Shown: positions 8,831-17,624 of the stretch, piece after piece | Position numbering within the stretch: the first letter of the stretch is position 1 | Layout: every line of letters begins with the position of its first letter | Assembly (NCBI RefSeq): GCF_003086795.1 | Contig: NZ_CP026003.1 | Coordinates: forward strand, 1,942,777-2,006,776 | Length of the DNA stretch: 64,000 nt | Source of the DNA: Stenotrophomonas sp. SAU14A_NAIMI4_5 | GTDB taxonomy: Bacteria > Pseudomonadota > Gammaproteobacteria > Xanthomonadales > Xanthomonadaceae | Reading direction: 5' to 3' | Notes under the pieces: generated by a model | The model's input: the letters and a program-made list of their open reading frames with translations, nothing else | What the model was told of the DNA's origin: nothing | Databases searched by the model: none | Translations under genes and position numbers: made by a program

Positions 8831-10039
8831 TTACAGCGCCTCGAAAATACCCGCCGCGCCCATGCCCGTGCCGATGCACATCGTCACCATGCCGTACTTC
8901 TGCTGGCGACGACGCAGGCCGTGCAGAAGCGTCGCGGTACGGATCGCGCCGGTCGCACCCAGCGGGTGGCCCAGGGCGATCGCGCCGCCCAGCGGGTTGA
9001 CCTTGCTCGGGTCCAGGCCGCAATCGCGGATCACCGCCAGCGACTGCGCGGCGAAGGCTTCGTTGAGCTCGATCCAGTCCAGCTGGTCCTGGGTCAGGCC
9101 GGCCTGCTTCAGGGCCTTCGGGATCGCGGCGATCGGGCCGATGCCCATCACTTCCGGGCGCACGCCGGCCACCGAGAAGCTGACAAAACGCGCCAGCGGG
9201 GTCAGGCCGTAGTCCTTGATCGCCTGTTCCGAGGCCAGCAGCACCGCGCCGGCGCCGTCGCTCATCTGCGAGGAGTTGCCGGCGGTGACCGTGCCGCCGA
9301 ACTGGCCGTTGCGGAACACCGGGCGCAGCTTGGCCAGGCCTTCAGCCGAGGAATCCGGGCGCGGGCCTTCGTCGGTGTCGGCGATCTTGTTGCGGGTGAG
9401 GATGCGCTGGCCGTCGGCCAGGTCCGGCAGGTGCGAGACGATCTCGTACGGGCTGATCTCGTCCTTGAACTCGCCGTTCTGGATGGCGGCCATGGCCTTC
9501 TGGTGCGAGGCCAGGGCGAAGGCGTCCTGCTCTTCGCGCGAGACCTTCCACTCTTCGGCCACCTTCTCGGCGGTGATGCCCATGCCGTAGGCAATGGCCA
9601 CGTGGTCGTTGTCGAACACGCTCGGGGCCATCGCGATCTTGTTGCCCATCATCGGCACCATCGACATCGACTCGGTGCCGCCGGCCAGCATCAGGTCGGC
9701 GTTGCCCAGGCGGATCGCGTCGGCGGCCTGCGCCACGGCCTGCAGGCCGGAGGAGCAGAATCGGTTCACGGTCTGCGCGGCAATCGTGTTCGGCAGGCCG
9801 GCCAGCAGCACGCCGATGCGCGCCACGTTCATGCCCTGCTCGGCTTCCGGCATCGCGCAGCCGATGATCGCGTCATCGATGCGGTTGACGTCCACGCCCG
9901 GGGCCTGGGCAACGACGCTGCGCAGCACGTGCGCAAGCATGTCGTCGGGGCGGGTGTTGCGGAACATGCCCTTGGGCGCCTTGCCAACCGGGGTGCGGGT
10001 GGCGGCGACGATGTAGGCGTCCTGGATTTGCTTGGTCAT
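8831..10039 (-). CDS. Acetyl-CoA C-acyltransferase (thiolase)
   Basis: Catalyses the last step of fatty-acid beta-oxidation, thiolytic release of acetyl-CoA. The product is 402 aa from the ATG at 10039 (MTKQIQDAYIVAATRTP). An upstream extension to 10120 reads through SMAG sequence and is rejected. Motifs are NRFCSSGLQAVA with the acyl-accepting Cys (about residue 90), NEAFAAQSLAV, GGAIALGHPLGATG with the catalytic His, and MCIGTGMGAAG with the second Cys near the C-terminus. It lies 164 bp downstream of the FadN-type enzyme, separated by four SMAG palindromes, and is probably in the same fatty-acid-controlled unit. Confidence 0.93.
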   Translation of the reverse strand: MTKQIQDAYIVAATRTPVGKAPKGMFRNTRPDDMLAHVLRSVVAQAPGVDVNRIDDAIIGCAMPEAEQGMNVARIGVLLAGLPNTIAAQTVNRFCSSGLQAVAQAADAIRLGNADLMLAGGTESMSMVPMMGNKIAMAPSVFDNDHVAIAYGMGITAEKVAEEWKVSREEQDAFALASHQKAMAAIQNGEFKDEISPYEIVSHLPDLADGQRILTRNKIADTDEGPRPDSSAEGLAKLRPVFRNGQFGGTVTAGNSSQMSDGAGAVLLASEQAIKDYGLTPLARFVSFSVAGVRPEVMGIGPIAAIPKALKQAGLTQDQLDWIELNEAFAAQSLAVIRDCGLDPSKVNPLGGAIALGHPLGATGAIRTATLLHGLRRRQQKYGMVTMCIGTGMGAAGIFEAL

Positions 10040-10064
10040 TGCGGTGATCTCTCGAATGGGTTTT

Positions 10065-10199
10065 GTAGAGTCGAGCCATGCTCGACTGCTACAGCCGGAG
10101 TGCCGACCAACGGTCGGCACCTACCAGGGCAGAGGAGTGCCGACCAGCGGTCGGCACCTACCAGGGCGGAGGAGTGCCGGCCGCAGCCGGCACCCGCCA
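10065..10199. repeat. Cluster of four SMAG palindromes
   Basis: One palindrome with GTAG and CTAC ends (10065-10092) is followed by three tandem GGAGTGCCG-type hairpins starting at 10098, 10134 and 10170, a 36-bp period. The first two cores read GCCGACCAACGGTCGGC and GCCGACCAGCGGTCGGC; the third is GCCGGCCGCAGCCGGC. They fill the gap between the thiolase gene and its upstream partner. Confidence 0.85.
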
Positions 10200-10203
10200 T
10201 CAA

Positions 10204-12576
10204 TCAGTTGCGCAGCGGCTTGCCGGTCTTCAGCATGTGCGCGATGCGGGCCTGGGTCTTTTCCTGCTGGGCCAGTTCGACGAAGTGCTTGCGCTCCAGG
10301 GTCAGCAGCCACTCTTCGTCCACCAGGGTGCCGCGGTCGACCTTGCCGCCGCACAGCACGGTGGCGATGCGCTCGGCAATCTCGTAGTCGTACGGGCTGA
10401 TGAAACGGCCTTCCAGCATGTTGACCAGCATCATCTTGAAGGTGGCGATGCCCACGTCACCGGCCACCTGGATGCGGCGTGCCGGCAGCGGCGGGCGGTA
10501 ACCGGCTTCGGCCAGTGCACGTGCTTCGGCCTTGGCGATGTACAGCGCCTCGTAGCTGTTGAACACCACCTTGTCGGTGCTGCGCAGCAGGCCCAGTTCC
10601 TGGGCGTTGACCGCCGAGTTGGACACCTTGGCCATCGCCACGGTCTCGAAGGTCTTCTTCAGTTCGGCGAACACGTCACCGCCCGGGCCGGCCGCCTGCG
10701 AGGCACGCACGGCCAGTTCCTTCAGGCCACCACCGGCCGGCAGCAGGCCGACGCCGGCCTCGACCAGGCCGATGTAGCTTTCCAGGAAGGCCACGGTCTT
10801 GGCGCTGTGCATCTGGAATTCGCAGCCGCCACCCAGGGCCAGGCCGCGCACGGCGGCAACCACCGGCACCAGCGAGTACTTGATGCGCTGGCTGGTACGC
10901 TGGAAGTTGGCCACCATTTCTTCGAACTGGTCGACCTTGCCGGCCTGCAGCAGGCCGAGGGCACCGGCCAGGTCGGCACCGGCGGAGAAGGGTTCCTTCT
11001 GCTGCCAGATCACCAGGCCCTGGAAATCCTTCTCGGCGCGGCTGACGCATTCCTGCAGGCCATCAAGCACCTGGTCGGAGACGGTGTTCATCTTGGTCTT
11101 GAAGCTGACCACGGCGATGCCGTCGCCGTCGTGCCACATGCGCAGGCCGTCGTTCTCGAACACGGTCTCGCCCGGCGCGAACTTCTCGCCCAGCAGCGGA
11201 TCCGGGAAGCGCTGGCGCTGGTACACCGGCAGCGCCGAACGCGGCAGCTTGGCGTTGCGCGACGGGCTGTAGCTGCCTTCGGCGGCGTGCACGCCGTCGC
11301 GGCCATCGAACACCCAGTCCGGCAGCGGCGCGCTGCTCATGCTCTTGCCGGCCACGATGTCATCGGCGATCCACTGCGCGACCTGCTTCCAGCCGGCGGC
11401 CTGCCAGGTTTCGAACGGGCCCAGCGACCAGCCGTAGCCCCAGCGGATGGCCAGGTCCACGTCGCGCGCGGTCTCGGCAATGTCGGCCAGGTGGTAGGCG
11501 CTGTAGTGGAACAGGTCGCGGAAGGTCGCCCACAGGAACTGCGCCTGCGGGTGCTGGCTTTCGCGCAGCTTGGCGAACTTCTCGGCCGGGTTCTTGATCT
11601 TCAGGATCTCGACCACTTCCGGCGCGGCGGTGCGGTCGGCCGGGCGGTAGTCCTGCTTTTCCAGGTCGAGGACGACGATGTCCTTGCCGACCTTGCGGAA
11701 GATGCCAGCGCCGGTCTTCTGGCCCAGCGCGCCCTTGGAAATCAGCGCGTCCAGCCACTTCGGCGACTTGAAGAATTCATGCCACGGGTCATTCGGCAGG
11801 GTGTCGCCCATGGTCTTGATGACGTGGGCCATGGTGTCCAGGCCGACCACATCGGAGGTGCGGTAGGTGGCCGACTTCGGGCGGCCGACCAGCGGGCCGG
11901 TCAGGCCGTCCACTTCATCGAAGCCCAGGCCGAATTCCTGGGTGTGGTGGATGGTGGACAGGATCGAGAACACGCCGATGCGGTTGCCGATGAAGTTCGG
12001 GGTGTCCTTGGCGTACACCACGCCCTTGCCCAGGGTGGTGACCAGGAATGCTTCCAGGCCTTCCAGCACGGCGACATCGGTGGTGGTGGCCGGAATCAGC
12101 TCGGCCAGGTGCATGTAGCGCGGCGGGTTGAAGAAGTGCACGCCGCAGAAGCGGTGGCGCAGCTGCTCCGGCAGCACGTCGGCCAGCTTGTTGATGCCCA
12201 GGCCCGAGGTGTTGGAGGCCAGCACCGCGTGGTCTGCCACGAACGGGGCGATCTTCTTGTACAGGTCCTGCTTCCAGTCCATGCGCTCGGCGATGGCCTC
12301 GATGATCAGGTCGCAGTCCTTCAGCTGGTCCAGGCCCGACTCGTAGTTCGCCGGGGTGATGGCTTCAGCCAGCGACTTGCTGGCCAGCGGTGCCGGGCTC
12401 AGCTTGCCCAGGTTGGCGATCGCCTTCAGCACGATGCCGTCGGCCGGACCTTCCTTGGCGGGCAGGTCGAACAGCACGGTGTCGACGCCAGCGTTGGTGA
12501 GGTGGGCGGCGATCTGGGCACCCATGACGCCGGCACCCAGCACGGCGGCGCGGCGGACTAGCAGGGAATTGGACAT
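10204..12576 (-). CDS. 3-hydroxyacyl-CoA dehydrogenase / enoyl-CoA hydratase, FadN-type
   Basis: Bifunctional beta-oxidation enzyme of 790 aa from the ATG at 12576 (MSNSLLVRRAAVLGAGVMG). The NAD-binding dehydrogenase domain is first: GAGVMGAQIAAHLTNAG at about residues 14-30, then NTSGLGINKLA and HFFNPPRYMHLAELIP. The hydratase domain follows in the C-terminal third, with VRGLALGGGCEFQMHSA and EAGVGLLPAGGG. This is the reverse of the E. coli FadB/FadJ order and matches FadN-like proteins (about 790 aa). It acts in the cytosol, passing ketoacyl-CoA to the thiolase downstream. It lies 53 bp below the TetR regulator. Confidence 0.92.
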   Translation of the reverse strand: MSNSLLVRRAAVLGAGVMGAQIAAHLTNAGVDTVLFDLPAKEGPADGIVLKAIANLGKLSPAPLASKSLAEAITPANYESGLDQLKDCDLIIEAIAERMDWKQDLYKKIAPFVADHAVLASNTSGLGINKLADVLPEQLRHRFCGVHFFNPPRYMHLAELIPATTTDVAVLEGLEAFLVTTLGKGVVYAKDTPNFIGNRIGVFSILSTIHHTQEFGLGFDEVDGLTGPLVGRPKSATYRTSDVVGLDTMAHVIKTMGDTLPNDPWHEFFKSPKWLDALISKGALGQKTGAGIFRKVGKDIVVLDLEKQDYRPADRTAAPEVVEILKIKNPAEKFAKLRESQHPQAQFLWATFRDLFHYSAYHLADIAETARDVDLAIRWGYGWSLGPFETWQAAGWKQVAQWIADDIVAGKSMSSAPLPDWVFDGRDGVHAAEGSYSPSRNAKLPRSALPVYQRQRFPDPLLGEKFAPGETVFENDGLRMWHDGDGIAVVSFKTKMNTVSDQVLDGLQECVSRAEKDFQGLVIWQQKEPFSAGADLAGALGLLQAGKVDQFEEMVANFQRTSQRIKYSLVPVVAAVRGLALGGGCEFQMHSAKTVAFLESYIGLVEAGVGLLPAGGGLKELAVRASQAAGPGGDVFAELKKTFETVAMAKVSNSAVNAQELGLLRSTDKVVFNSYEALYIAKAEARALAEAGYRPPLPARRIQVAGDVGIATFKMMLVNMLEGRFISPYDYEIAERIATVLCGGKVDRGTLVDEEWLLTLERKHFVELAQQEKTQARIAHMLKTGKPLRN

Positions 12577-12629
12577 GGTGTAGGGCCTTTGTTGGTCAGC
12601 AGTTACTGGGTGGGTCACACCCGGTGGAA

Positions 12630-13283
12630 TCACGGGGAAGCGGGCAGGGCACTGCCGCGTGCGGCGGCGCGGAACCCGGCTTCGGCGAAATGGATCAGTT
12701 CATGGGCGGCATTGGCACGATGCGCCGCTTCGGTGACACCTGCGGGTCGCTTGATCAGGCCGAAATCTGCCATGGCGTAGGTGAGCGAACCGGCCAGGAA
12801 ATCCAGGCGCCAGTACAGCTCTTCCTTGCTCAGGCCCGGCACGCACTCGGCGATGGCCTTGCCGAACGCGCGCAGCACGTGGCCGTAGTGGTCGGACAGG
12901 AACTTGCGCAGGTTGTCGTTCTTCTCGGCGTAGGCGCGGGCGATCACCCGCACGAAGGCGCCGCCGCTCTGCCGGTCCTGGGCCATGGCCAGGGCGGGCT
13001 CGACGAAGGCGGCCAACACCGGGCGCAGTTCGCCGGGGTGTTCGCTGCGGGCGCGCTCCAGCTGGGCCAGGCGCACGCTGGTCATCTCGTCCATGCGGCG
13101 GCGGAACACCTCGTTGACCAGATTTTCCTTGGAACCGAAGTGGTAGTTGACCGCCGCGATGTTGACGTCGGCCTGGCTGGTGACCTGGCGCAGGGAGGTG
13201 CCGGCGAAGCCATGCAGGGCGAACAGCTCCTCGGCGGCCCCGAGGATCCGGTCCTTGGTCGAGAAGTGGGCGGGCTTGGCCAT
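12630..13283 (-). CDS. TetR-family regulator, PsrA-like
   Basis: 217-aa TetR/AcrR repressor. The DNA-binding domain occupies roughly residues 8-55 (DRILGAAEELFALHGFAGTSLRQVTSQADVNIAAVNYHFGSKENL, quoted here only as key positions: helix-turn-helix at about 29-48). This closely resembles Pseudomonas PsrA, a long-chain fatty-acid-responsive regulator. The ATG at 13283 is chosen over a TTG at 13304 because the latter lies inside the operator palindrome. It heads the beta-oxidation genes on the same strand, so it most likely represses them and itself until acyl ligands accumulate. The ligand is inference from family resemblance. Confidence 0.85.
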   Translation of the reverse strand: MAKPAHFSTKDRILGAAEELFALHGFAGTSLRQVTSQADVNIAAVNYHFGSKENLVNEVFRRRMDEMTSVRLAQLERARSEHPGELRPVLAAFVEPALAMAQDRQSGGAFVRVIARAYAEKNDNLRKFLSDHYGHVLRAFGKAIAECVPGLSKEELYWRLDFLAGSLTYAMADFGLIKRPAGVTEAAHRANAAHELIHFAEAGFRAAARGSALPASP

Positions 13284-13300
13284 GGGGCGGCGGACCTTAA

Positions 13301-13316
13301 TCAAACGATTGTTTGA
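13301..13316. promoter_or_regulatory. PsrA-type operator palindrome
   Basis: TCAAACGATTGTTTGA is palindromic apart from the centre and matches the CAAAC-N4-GTTTG pattern reported for PsrA sites. It sits 17 nt upstream of the regulator's ATG, where a bound repressor would block its own transcription. Confidence 0.75.
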
Positions 13317-13387
13317 TACTAGGACCAGACGGGGGCGTATGGCATTTTGCAGTGCAGCAAAATGGCCGGGACGGTTACAAGGGATTC

Positions 13388-13488
13388 AGTAGTGCCAGCC
13401 CGTGGCTGGCAGCCGGCGATCCTGAATGGGAGCCCGCGGGCCGAAAATGCCGGGCATCAGGCCTGCCAGCCATGGGCTGGCACTACTG
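13388..13488. repeat. Inverted pair of SMAG palindromes
   Basis: Two hairpins, GTAGTGCCAGCC-type at 13388-13412 and the mirror GGCTGGCACTAC-type at 13464-13488, face each other. This is the common dimer form of the family. Confidence 0.8.
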
Positions 13489-13506
13489 GGCAGGATCTCT
13501 TACAAT
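13479..13506 (+). promoter_or_regulatory. Candidate sigma-70 promoter upstream of ndk
   Basis: TGGCAC (13479-13484) and TACAAT (13501-13506) are separated by 17 bp. The -10 is strong and the -35 poor, and the -35 overlaps the SMAG foot. Transcription would start near 13513, directly ahead of an intrinsic terminator. Confidence 0.45.
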
Positions 13507-13529
13507 TCGCCTACGTTTATCAGGCTAAG

Positions 13530-13555
13530 CCCGCGTCCCGACGCGGGTTTTTTTC
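13530..13555 (+). terminator. Intrinsic terminator in the ndk leader
   Basis: CCCGCGT / ACGCGGG stem followed by seven T residues. No plus-strand gene lies upstream for at least 4 kb, so this hairpin either ends a very short RNA or attenuates ndk transcription. Confidence 0.75.
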
Positions 13556-13603
13556 ATGTTACCCTTCGGGCCATCAGCGGCCCGATTCCATTGGAGACAT
13601 CCC

Positions 13604-14029
13604 ATGGCGCTGGAGCGCACCCTTTCGATCATCAAGCCGGACGCCGTTGCCAAGAACGTCATCGGCGAAATCTACGCCCGCTTCGAGAAGGCCGGCCTGA
13701 AGGTCGTGGCCGCCAAGTACAAGCAGCTGTCGCGTCGTGAAGCCGAAGGCTTCTACGCCGTGCACCGCGAGCGTCCGTTCTTCAACGCGCTGGTCGAGTT
13801 CATGATCTCCGGCCCGGTGATGATCCAGGCCCTGGAAGGCGAGAACGCCGTCCTGGCCCACCGCGACCTGCTGGGCGCCACCAACCCGAAGGAAGCCGCT
13901 GCGGGCACCATCCGCGCCGACTTCGCCGAATCCATCGATGCCAATGCCGCCCACGGCTCGGACTCGGTCGAGAATGCCGCGATTGAAATCGCGTACTTCT
14001 TCGCCGCCACCGAAGTCGTCTCGCGCTGA
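13604..14029 (+). CDS. ndk: Nucleoside-diphosphate kinase
   Basis: Equilibrates NTP and NDP pools through a phosphohistidine intermediate. The product is 141 aa from the ATG at 13604 ([18 protein letters not shown]), the standard length and start. The active-site block shows [19 protein letters not shown] with the catalytic His at about residue 117. Another in-frame start at 13556 would add residues encoded by the terminator region and is rejected. rlmN begins 10 nt after its stop. Confidence 0.97.
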   Translation: MALERTLSIIKPDAVAKNVIGEIYARFEKAGLKVVAAKYKQLSRREAEGFYAVHRERPFFNALVEFMISGPVMIQALEGENAVLAHRDLLGATNPKEAAAGTIRADFAESIDANAAHGSDSVENAAIEIAYFFAATEVVSR

Positions 14030-14039
14030 GAGTAATGCC

Positions 14040-15245
14040 GTGAATGAGGTCGTACAGTCCCCCGCCATCCAGCCGCTGCCGAAGTCGGCACCCACGGCTG
14101 GCAAGCAGAACCTGCTCGACCTCGATCGCGCGGGCCTGGAGAAGTTCTTCGTCGAGGTTCTCGGCGAGAAGAAGTTCCGTGCCCATCAGGTGATGAAGTG
14201 GATCCACCATCGCTACGTCACCGATTTCGATGAAATGACCGACCTCGGCAAGGTCCTGCGCGCCAAGCTGCAGGCCCATGCCGAGGTGCTGGTTCCGAAC
14301 ATCGTGTTCGACAAGCCCTCCGCCGACGGCACCCACAAGTGGCTGCTGGCGATGGGCGTGGATGGCAAGAACGCCATCGAGACCGTGTACATCCCCGACA
14401 AGACCCGCGGCACGCTGTGCGTGTCCTCGCAGGTCGGTTGCGGCCTGAACTGCACGTTCTGCTCCACCGCCACCCAGGGCTTCAACCGCAACCTGACCAC
14501 CGCCGAGATCATCGGCCAGGTGTGGGTTGCTGCACGCCACCTGGGCAACGTGCCGCACCAGATGCGCCGCCTCACCAACGTGGTGATGATGGGCATGGGC
14601 GAGCCGCTGATGAATTTCGACAACGTCGTGCGCGCCATGAGCGTGATGCGCGACGATCTGGGCTACGGCCTGGCCAACAAGCGCGTGACCCTGTCGACCT
14701 CCGGCCTGGTGCCGCAGATCGACCGCCTGTCCACCGAAAGCGACGTGTCGCTGGCGGTGTCGCTGCACGCGCCGAACGATGCGCTGCGCGAGACGCTGGT
14801 GCCGCTCAACAAGAAGTACCCGATCGCCGAGCTGATGGCTTCGTGCGCACGCTACCTGCGCGCCAACAAGCGCCGCGAATCGGTCACCTTCGAATACACC
14901 CTGATGAAGGGCATCAACGACAAGCCCGAGCATGCCCGTGAGCTGGCCCGCCTGATGCGCCAGTTCGACAACGCGGTGCAGGCCAAGGATTCGGGCAAGG
15001 TCAACCTGATCCCGTTCAACCCGTTCCCGGGCACCCGCTACGAGCGTTCGGAAGAAGCGCACATCCGCGCCTTCCAGAAGATCCTGCTCGACAGCAACGT
15101 GCTGACGATGGTCCGCCGCACCCGTGGCGACGACATCGACGCCGCCTGTGGCCAGCTCAAGGGCCAGGTGATGGACCGCACCCGCCGCCAGGCGGAGTTC
15201 AACAAGACGTTGCAGGCAGGGAAGGGGAGCGATGCGGCCGCATGA
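14040..15245 (+). CDS. rlmN: 23S rRNA (adenine2503-C2)/tRNA methyltransferase RlmN
   Basis: Radical-SAM enzyme that methylates A2503 of 23S rRNA and A37 of some tRNAs. The product is 401 aa if translation starts at the GTG at 14040 (encoding [11 protein letters not shown]), just after the ndk stop. A longer frame overlapping ndk has no family resemblance. The radical-SAM cluster motif is [15 protein letters not shown], and [12 protein letters not shown] follows. The two mechanistic Cys expected for RlmN lie in this motif region and near the C-terminus (AACGQL). The last 14 nt overlap pilF. Confidence 0.95.
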   Translation: MNEVVQSPAIQPLPKSAPTAGKQNLLDLDRAGLEKFFVEVLGEKKFRAHQVMKWIHHRYVTDFDEMTDLGKVLRAKLQAHAEVLVPNIVFDKPSADGTHKWLLAMGVDGKNAIETVYIPDKTRGTLCVSSQVGCGLNCTFCSTATQGFNRNLTTAEIIGQVWVAARHLGNVPHQMRRLTNVVMMGMGEPLMNFDNVVRAMSVMRDDLGYGLANKRVTLSTSGLVPQIDRLSTESDVSLAVSLHAPNDALRETLVPLNKKYPIAELMASCARYLRANKRRESVTFEYTLMKGINDKPEHARELARLMRQFDNAVQAKDSGKVNLIPFNPFPGTRYERSEEAHIRAFQKILLDSNVLTMVRRTRGDDIDAACGQLKGQVMDRTRRQAEFNKTLQAGKGSDAAA

Positions 15246-16035
15246 CCGCCTCTGGCCAGTCCTGATTGCAGGGGTGCTGGCCGTTTCGGCCAGTGGCTGC
15301 AGCAAGACCACCAAATCGCACCTCCCCGAGGAATACACCCGCGGCGGTGAAATCGCCCCGGAACGCCATGTGCGCGATGCGCCGGGCGTCCGTGAGGAAT
15401 TCCGTTACCAGGACCAGCTGGCGCTGGCAGCCCGCGACATGCAGGTGGGCAACCTGGACGAGGCCGAGCGCAAGGTGCGACAGGCCATCAAACTCAAGCC
15501 CAAGGGCGTGGACGGGGTGATGCTGATGGCCGGCATCGACGACCGTCGCGGCCGTACCCAGCAGGCTGGCGAGGGCTTCCGCCGCGCCGCCGAACTGGCA
15601 CCGCAGCGCCCTGACGTGCTCAACAACTACGGCGCCTGGCTGTGCCAGAACGGCAATCCCGCCGAATCGCTGGTGTGGTTCGACCGTGCGCTGCAGCTTC
15701 CTGGCAGCGCTTCGGCAGGCGGCATTTTGGCCAATGCCGGTCGCTGTGCGCTCGATGCCGGGCAGGTCGAGCGCGCCGAACGCGACCTGCGCGCGGCGCT
15801 GGTGATGGTGCCGGCCAACCCGGTCGCACTCGAGGCGATGGCCCAGCTCAACGTCCGCCGTGGCCAGTTCTTCGAGGCGCGCGCCTTCGCCGAACGTAGG
15901 ATTGCGGCTGCACCGGCCACACGTTCCGTGTTACAACTTGCGTCTGAAATCGAGGCGCGACTGGGCGATCAGGCGGCATCCGATCGTTATCTGCAGCGGA
16001 TTCGACAGGAATTTCCGCAGGACGCGGGCTCCTAA
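15232..16035 (+). CDS. pilF: Type IV pilus biogenesis/stability lipoprotein PilF/PilW
   Basis: Outer-membrane pilotin needed to assemble the type IV pilus secretin. The 267-aa product has a signal peptide ending in a lipobox ([10 protein letters not shown], Cys about residue 23), then TPR repeats such as [20 protein letters not shown] and [21 protein letters not shown]. The length matches PilF of Pseudomonas and Xanthomonas. It overlaps the end of rlmN and lies 19 nt before the RodZ-like gene, the same neighbourhood as in other gammaproteobacteria. Confidence 0.92.
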   Translation: MRPHDRLWPVLIAGVLAVSASGCSKTTKSHLPEEYTRGGEIAPERHVRDAPGVREEFRYQDQLALAARDMQVGNLDEAERKVRQAIKLKPKGVDGVMLMAGIDDRRGRTQQAGEGFRRAAELAPQRPDVLNNYGAWLCQNGNPAESLVWFDRALQLPGSASAGGILANAGRCALDAGQVERAERDLRAALVMVPANPVALEAMAQLNVRRGQFFEARAFAERRIAAAPATRSVLQLASEIEARLGDQAASDRYLQRIRQEFPQDAGS

Positions 16036-16054
16036 CCTCCAGGGTTGATGCATT

Positions 16055-16921
16055 GTGATTGATGACCAGACTGTGAGCGCTCTCGATACTGCGGCCGGCT
16101 GCGGCACCCGCCTGCGCCAGGCCCGCGAGGCGGCCGGACTGACCCTTGATGATGTCGGCCAGCGCCTGCGCATGCCGGTCCAGGTGGTCAAGTCGCTTGA
16201 AGAAGAGCAGTGGCAGAAGCTCGGCGCCCCGGTATTCGTCCGTGGCCAGCTGCGCAGCTATGCGCGCCTGCTGAACGTGGATATCAGCCAGCTGCTGGAG
16301 CAGGCCCAGGTCGGTGCGGTCGTTCCGCCCACCCTGGTCAGCCATACCCATACCCCGCGTGCCCGCCGCATCGCCGAGAACCTCGGCCGGCGCATGCTGT
16401 ATGTCGGTATCACCGCGGTGCTGGCGGTGCCGGTGTGGTTCGCCACCCGCGGCCACTTCGACAACACCCCGGCGACCCCGAACACGGCCTCGCTGGACGT
16501 GGTGCCGGCCGCCGTGCCGGTGGCCCCGTCCTCGGTCGGCAATGAACCTGCGGCCGCCAGTGCCGAGCCGGCGGTTGCCGCCGCCAAGCCGGCAGCCACC
16601 CCCTACGTGGCCTCGCTGGCCCCGGTGCCGCGCCCGGCCCCGGCCGCCCCGGCTACCGCCAACCTGGACATGCAGTTCAGTGGCGACAGCTGGGTCGATA
16701 TCGCTGGCCCCGATGGCGGCTCGGTCGAGAAGGCGCTGATCAAGGCCGGCGAGACCCGCAGCTTCACGCCCGGCCAGGTGAGCCGCGTGACCCTGGGCAA
16801 CGCTTCGGCGGTCCAGGTTCAGCAGAACGGCGCTATCGTCGATCTGACTCCCTACCAGCGAGCCAACGTGGCCCGCTTTCAGGTATCCTCTGAAGGCTCC
16901 GTTGTCCCGGTTTCACACTGA
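16055..16921 (+). CDS. RodZ-like helix-turn-helix membrane protein (DUF4115)
   Basis: 288-aa protein with a cytoplasmic N-terminal XRE-type HTH (LRQAREAAGLTLDDVGQRLR, about residues 16-35, and KSLEEEQWQKLGAPVFVRGQ). One membrane segment follows (RMLYVGITAVLAVPVWFATR, about 112-131), then an Ala/Pro-rich periplasmic linker (about 140-205) and a C-terminal DUF4115 domain ending FQVSSEGSVVPVSH. RodZ links MreB to the cell-wall machinery and sets rod shape. Translation starts at GTG 16055. The gene sits in the rlmN-pilF-rodZ order typical of the group. Confidence 0.85.
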   Translation: MIDDQTVSALDTAAGCGTRLRQAREAAGLTLDDVGQRLRMPVQVVKSLEEEQWQKLGAPVFVRGQLRSYARLLNVDISQLLEQAQVGAVVPPTLVSHTHTPRARRIAENLGRRMLYVGITAVLAVPVWFATRGHFDNTPATPNTASLDVVPAAVPVAPSSVGNEPAAASAEPAVAAAKPAATPYVASLAPVPRPAPAAPATANLDMQFSGDSWVDIAGPDGGSVEKALIKAGETRSFTPGQVSRVTLGNASAVQVQQNGAIVDLTPYQRANVARFQVSSEGSVVPVSH

Positions 16922-16985
16922 GACGCGGTTTCACCACCTTCGATAATCCCAATGGTCCCTCCCTACGGGCGGGGCGAGAGTACGC

Positions 16986-17624
16986 ATGGCGATCGACGAT
17001 CTGCTCGACGAGCACGAACAAAGTGAACGTGTCCGCAGCTGGCTGCGGAAGAATGGCGCCAGCATCCTCGGTGGCGTAGCGATCGCCATCGGCGCCATTG
17101 CCGGCTGGCAGTGGTACCAGACCAACCAGGGCGGCAAGCTGGCCTCGGCCAATGTCGAGTACCAGAAGGCGCTGGTTGGCCTGCAGGGGAACAAGCTGGA
17201 TGACGCGGCAAAGGCGGTCAAGGCGCTGGAGGCTGGCCCGAACAGCATCTATGGCGACCTGGCGGCCCTGCAGCTGGCCAAGGCGCAGGTCGATGCCGGC
17301 AAGAACGAAGAAGCACTGGCCACCCTGCGCGGCGTGAAGGTCGAAGGCGACCTGCAGCGCGTGGTTGACCAGCGCGTGGCCCGCCTGCTGGTGGCCACCG
17401 GCAAGAGCGACGAAGCGATCAAGCTGCTTGGCAGCGCCACCGACAGCGGCAGCCTGGAAATCCAGGGCGATGCGCTGCTGGCGCAGGGCAAGCGTGACGC
17501 GGCCCGTGAGCAGTATGAGAAGGCGCTTAAGACGCTGGACGTGGCAGCACCGCAGCGGCGTGTGCTGGAAACCAAGGTTATGGACGCTGGCGGCACCGTC
17601 GCCGCCCCTGCGGAGTCGGTTTGA
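16986..17624 (+). CDS. YfgM family tetratricopeptide protein
   Basis: 212-aa inner-membrane protein. The N-terminal cytoplasmic stretch MAIDDLLDEHEQSERVRSWL is the conserved YfgM signature. A membrane segment follows (about residues 22-42, ASILGGVAIAIGAIAGW), then periplasmic TPR-like helices. In E. coli, YfgM is a SecYEG-associated chaperone partner of PpiD. The stop overlaps the bamB ATG (ATGA), and the order yfgM-bamB-der matches E. coli, which supports the call. Confidence 0.88.
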   Translation: MAIDDLLDEHEQSERVRSWLRKNGASILGGVAIAIGAIAGWQWYQTNQGGKLASANVEYQKALVGLQGNKLDDAAKAVKALEAGPNSIYGDLAALQLAKAQVDAGKNEEALATLRGVKVEGDLQRVVDQRVARLLVATGKSDEAIKLLGSATDSGSLEIQGDALLAQGKRDAAREQYEKALKTLDVAAPQRRVLETKVMDAGGTVAAPAESV

